Below are positions 22,061 through 24,494 of a DNA stretch of 24,494 bases, piece after piece. The notes under the pieces were generated by a model. That model was not told where the DNA came from. It ran no database searches and worked only from the letters and a program-made list of their open reading frames with translations. Positions within the stretch are counted from its first letter, which is position 1. Each line of letters starts with the position of its first letter. The stretch is from DAOUMU01 sp034409055 (GTDB lineage: Bacteria > Chloroflexota > Anaerolineae > 4572-78 > J111), in contig DAOUMU010000237.1 in the NCBI GenBank assembly GCA_034409055.1, positions 1 to 24,494 on the forward strand, given 5' to 3'. A program made the translations under genes and the position numbers.

Positions 22061-24382
22061 TCAATCCTCCACCGCCCCCAACGCTTTGAGGCTGGCTTTT
22101 TGGGCTTCGGTCAGGCCGGTTGCGCTGGTGATGTTCATTCGTTCATAGGGACGGTCCGGGCGTAGGGTCTTGAGACATTGACCAGTTTGTACATCCCAAA
22201 GTTTGATTGTTTCATCGTGGCTACCACTGGCTAATATGTGGCCATTTGATTTAAAAGCAACTGAACTTACCTGATTAGTATGTCCTTGTAACGTCTTAAG
22301 ACATTTTCCAGTATTCACATCCCATAATGACACAGTCTGGTCGCTGCCTCCACTAGCCAGACTATTTCCATCAGGATTAAAGGTGACTGCTTGGACTGAG
22401 TGAGTAAATTCTTGTAAAACCTTCAAGCTCTTACCAGTCTTGACATCCCATAACCAGATAGCCTGATCTTCACCACCACTGGCCAGAGTATGACCATCGG
22501 GACTATATGCGACCGACCACACTCTATTAGTATGTCTGTGTAAAACACTCAAGCATTCTCCAGTATTGACATTCCACAATCGTACCGTTTGGTCGCTACT
22601 ACCACTAGCCAGAGTACAACCATCGGGACTGAAAGCAACTGACCTGACCCAATTGGTATGTCCCTCCAAAGTATTGAGGCATTGACCAGTGTGAACATCC
22701 CATAACCGAATCGTATAATCGCCACTGCCGCTAGCCAAGATATAGCCATCGGGACTGAAAGCAACTGACCATATTGCCTCAGTATGACCTCGTAGTGATT
22801 TGAGACACCGTCCCGTGTTAAGATCCCATAACAATATTGTCCGATCATCACCACCGCTAGCCAGCATATTCCCAAAATTGAAGGCAATTGATACTACACG
22901 GTTGGTATGTCCCCGCAAAGTCTTGATACATCGCCCTGTATTGACATCCCATAACCGTACGGCTTGATCATCGTTACAACCAGCAATAATGCAACCGTCA
23001 GGGCTAAAGGTAACTAACCATACCCGATTTATATGGCCCTGGAGCGTTTCAAGGCATCGCCTAGTATCAACATCCCACAGCCTTATGATTTGGTCTTCAC
23101 TCCCACTGGCCAATGTACGACCATCGGGGCTATATGCAACCGACCATAGCCGACTGGTATGCCCATGTAAGACATTTAAACACTGGCCAGTACGAGTATC
23201 CCATAGTCTCACAGTCTGGTCTTCACTGCCACTGGCTAAAGCATTCCCATCGGGACTGAAAGCAACAGTCCTTACCCAACTGTTATGCCCGCGCAGAATT
23301 TTGAGACATTGACCGGTGTGAATATCCCATAACCGCACTGTATTATCATTGCTACCACTGGCCAGAATCTCGCCAGCAGGGCTGAAAGTAACAGATCTGA
23401 CCCGACTGGAATGCCCTTGCAGATTTTTGAGGCAATTGCCAGTATTGGCATCCCATAGTCTCACAGTTTGGTCTTCACTGCCACTGGCTAAAGCATTCCC
23501 ATCGGGACTGAAAGCAACAGTCCTTACCCAACTGTTATGCCCGCGCAGAATTTTGAGACATTGACCGGTGTGAACGTCCCATAACCGTACCGTTTGATCA
23601 TCACTTCCACTGATAAGTTTACAACCATCGGGACTGAAAGCGACTGAACTTACCCGAGCAAGATGCGGTAAGACATTCAAGCATTGACCGGTGACAATAT
23701 CCCACAATCGTACCGTCTGGTCTTCACCGGCACTGGCCAAAATGCTACCATCAGGGCTAAAAGTTACTGAAAGTACCCAGTTTAGATGCCCCTCACAAGT
23801 GAGTAGTAACTGAGCATTGGGTACTCGCCATAAATGGATTCTACAGTTAGCAAATCCTGCTGCTAATAGCTCTCCATTAGGGCTAAATGCAACTGAAAGA
23901 ACACTCCCAAAGGTTTTGGTAAAAACAGACCCGGTCAGATCAGCATAAGCCAAATTTGCATTTTGTAATTCCATACCTTGCAGATAAGCTTGTCGAATGG
24001 TCAGATGAGAAAAATCATAGTTGTTGACATTACTTCCCAAGTGAAGCAAGAGATTAAGCACATTTCCTCCTGCATACCCCGGAACAAGGGGGGACTTTTC
24101 TCGCAAAGCCGATAGGACATTATTCAACCTACATTCAATATCTTTTTTACTGAGGGTAGCCAGCAGTCGCTCGATCACAGGTTTAAGAATGAGGCGAACT
24201 TGGCTTTGCCTAACGTACTCTTTTGCTTGAGCCTTCATCAAAGCGTGACTCTGGAAAAGCTTAATCGTCTCCGTCGTAATCTCTTCACAAACCTGGTCAA
24301 CAAACCGGTCGGTCATGTATTCCATAACCATATTTTGCAGCGTAAAACCTAATTTGGCCTTTTCAATCACAGAGTGTTGCAT
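22061..24382 (-). CDS. WD40 protein with two predicted seven-bladed propellers; probable 3' half of a STAND NTPase gene
   Basis: The 773-residue product begins inside a typical STAND linker region (SVIEKAKLGFTLQNMVMEYM) followed by a helical part and a pentapeptide-like stretch (YLQGMELQNANLAYADLTGS). Then come 14 WD40 repeats of 42 residues, each ending near LWD, enough for two seven-bladed propellers, and a tail RPYERMNITSATGLTEAQKA known from such proteins in Chloroflexi and cyanobacteria. No NB-ARC or NACHT domain with Walker A is present. An in-frame TGA lies two codons before ATG 24382 and the ribosome binding site is poor. The upstream effector and ATPase part is thus missing, making this a likely truncated gene. 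Propellers of this type sense a ligand or phage protein in defence STAND proteins. Confidence 0.8.
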   Translation of the reverse strand: MQHSVIEKAKLGFTLQNMVMEYMTDRFVDQVCEEITTETIKLFQSHALMKAQAKEYVRQSQVRLILKPVIERLLATLSKKDIECRLNNVLSALREKSPLVPGYAGGNVLNLLLHLGSNVNNYDFSHLTIRQAYLQGMELQNANLAYADLTGSVFTKTFGSVLSVAFSPNGELLAAGFANCRIHLWRVPNAQLLLTCEGHLNWVLSVTFSPDGSILASAGEDQTVRLWDIVTGQCLNVLPHLARVSSVAFSPDGCKLISGSDDQTVRLWDVHTGQCLKILRGHNSWVRTVAFSPDGNALASGSEDQTVRLWDANTGNCLKNLQGHSSRVRSVTFSPAGEILASGSNDNTVRLWDIHTGQCLKILRGHNSWVRTVAFSPDGNALASGSEDQTVRLWDTRTGQCLNVLHGHTSRLWSVAYSPDGRTLASGSEDQIIRLWDVDTRRCLETLQGHINRVWLVTFSPDGCIIAGCNDDQAVRLWDVNTGRCIKTLRGHTNRVVSIAFNFGNMLASGGDDRTILLWDLNTGRCLKSLRGHTEAIWSVAFSPDGYILASGSGDYTIRLWDVHTGQCLNTLEGHTNWVRSVAFSPDGCTLASGSSDQTVRLWNVNTGECLSVLHRHTNRVWSVAYSPDGHTLASGGEDQAIWLWDVKTGKSLKVLQEFTHSVQAVTFNPDGNSLASGGSDQTVSLWDVNTGKCLKTLQGHTNQVSSVAFKSNGHILASGSHDETIKLWDVQTGQCLKTLRPDRPYERMNITSATGLTEAQKASLKALGAVED
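23202..23577. repeat. Near-identical 252-bp internal duplication in the WD40 region
   Basis: A segment of about 120 bp starting at CATAGTCTCACAG (from 23202) recurs 252 bp later (from 23454) with very few changes. The period equals two 42-codon WD40 blades. Other blades are more diverged, so this pair was copied recently or homogenised by gene conversion. Confidence 0.85.
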
Positions 24383-24435
24383 AAGTCATCTGACTAATTG
24401 AGCGTACTTTAACAATTCAGCATTTGAGGTAAAAT

Positions 24436-24467
24436 GGGGACATCTTTAAGAGAAGGGAGATGTTCCC
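24436..24467 (+). promoter_or_regulatory. Hairpin over the ribosome binding site of the right-edge gene
   Basis: GGGGACATCT (24436-24445) pairs with AGATGTTCCC (24458-24467) at 9 of 10 positions, with a 12-nt loop containing the AAGGGAG ribosome binding site. The stem ends directly at ATG 24468, so it could limit translation, as is common in transposase genes. Confidence 0.55.
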
Positions 24468-24494
24468 ATGGCGAGAAAGAAGAAGAGCGCTGGT
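24468..24494 (+). CDS. Start of a gene running off the right edge, possibly a transposase
   Basis: ATG 24468 is preceded by GGGAG at 8-base spacing and reads MARKKKSAG before the window ends. The short basic start and the hairpin over the ribosome binding site are compatible with an insertion-sequence transposase, and the adjoining WD40 gene appears cut at about 24380. Only nine codons are visible, so the identity is a guess from context. Confidence 0.35.

Overview
The window looks like a chromosomal segment of an uncultured Chloroflexota-type bacterium. The reasons are family-level: a MalT/LuxR giant regulator, a GAF/PAS hybrid kinase paired with a second REC-kinase, a WD40 protein from the STAND (NB-ARC/NACHT) lineage, a Gram-positive-type LexA with a GAAC-N4-GTTC box, and many dispersed palindromes and heptamer repeats between and even inside genes. 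No rRNA, tRNA, CRISPR array or complete insertion sequence was seen.

Layout, left to right. Positions 1-1660 hold the tail of a membrane protein, a PlsC-type acyltransferase and a kinase-fold protein (plus strand). Positions 1701-7058 hold, on the minus strand, a two-module FtsX/MacB-type permease and a 951-residue MalT-like regulator. A repeat-rich gap (7059-7982) contains a strong terminator and two large imperfect inverted repeats. Positions 7983-13011 are a two-gene minus-strand signalling operon (1296-residue hybrid histidine kinase, then a REC-histidine kinase whose start overlaps the first gene by 8 nt). A decayed acetyltransferase fragment, a consensus promoter, a MarR regulator and a four-helix cysteine-rich membrane protein follow (13327-14910).

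The most notable block is 14920-18461. Three minus-strand genes encode a small beta-barrel-like protein, a HerA-type DNA-translocase ATPase and a Cas4/RecB-like PD-(D/E)XK nuclease. They are read from a perfect consensus promoter (TTGACA-17 bp-TATAAT) with a perfect GAACATTTGTTC LexA box over its start-point region, and lexA itself lies divergently next door. I read this as a candidate SOS-induced HerA-nuclease DNA-end-processing or defence module; the promoter and operator are directly visible, while the joint function is inference.

Positions 18463-20928 encode a TPR protein convergent with lexA. Positions 21185-21882 hold two tiny, well-framed genes (35 and 41 codons) with strong ribosome binding sites, their own terminators and a shared TTTGCGCAAA palindrome upstream. 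Positions 22061-24382 encode a 14-blade WD40 protein that looks like the back half of a STAND NTPase, cut off exactly where an unidentified, possibly mobile, sequence begins at the right edge.
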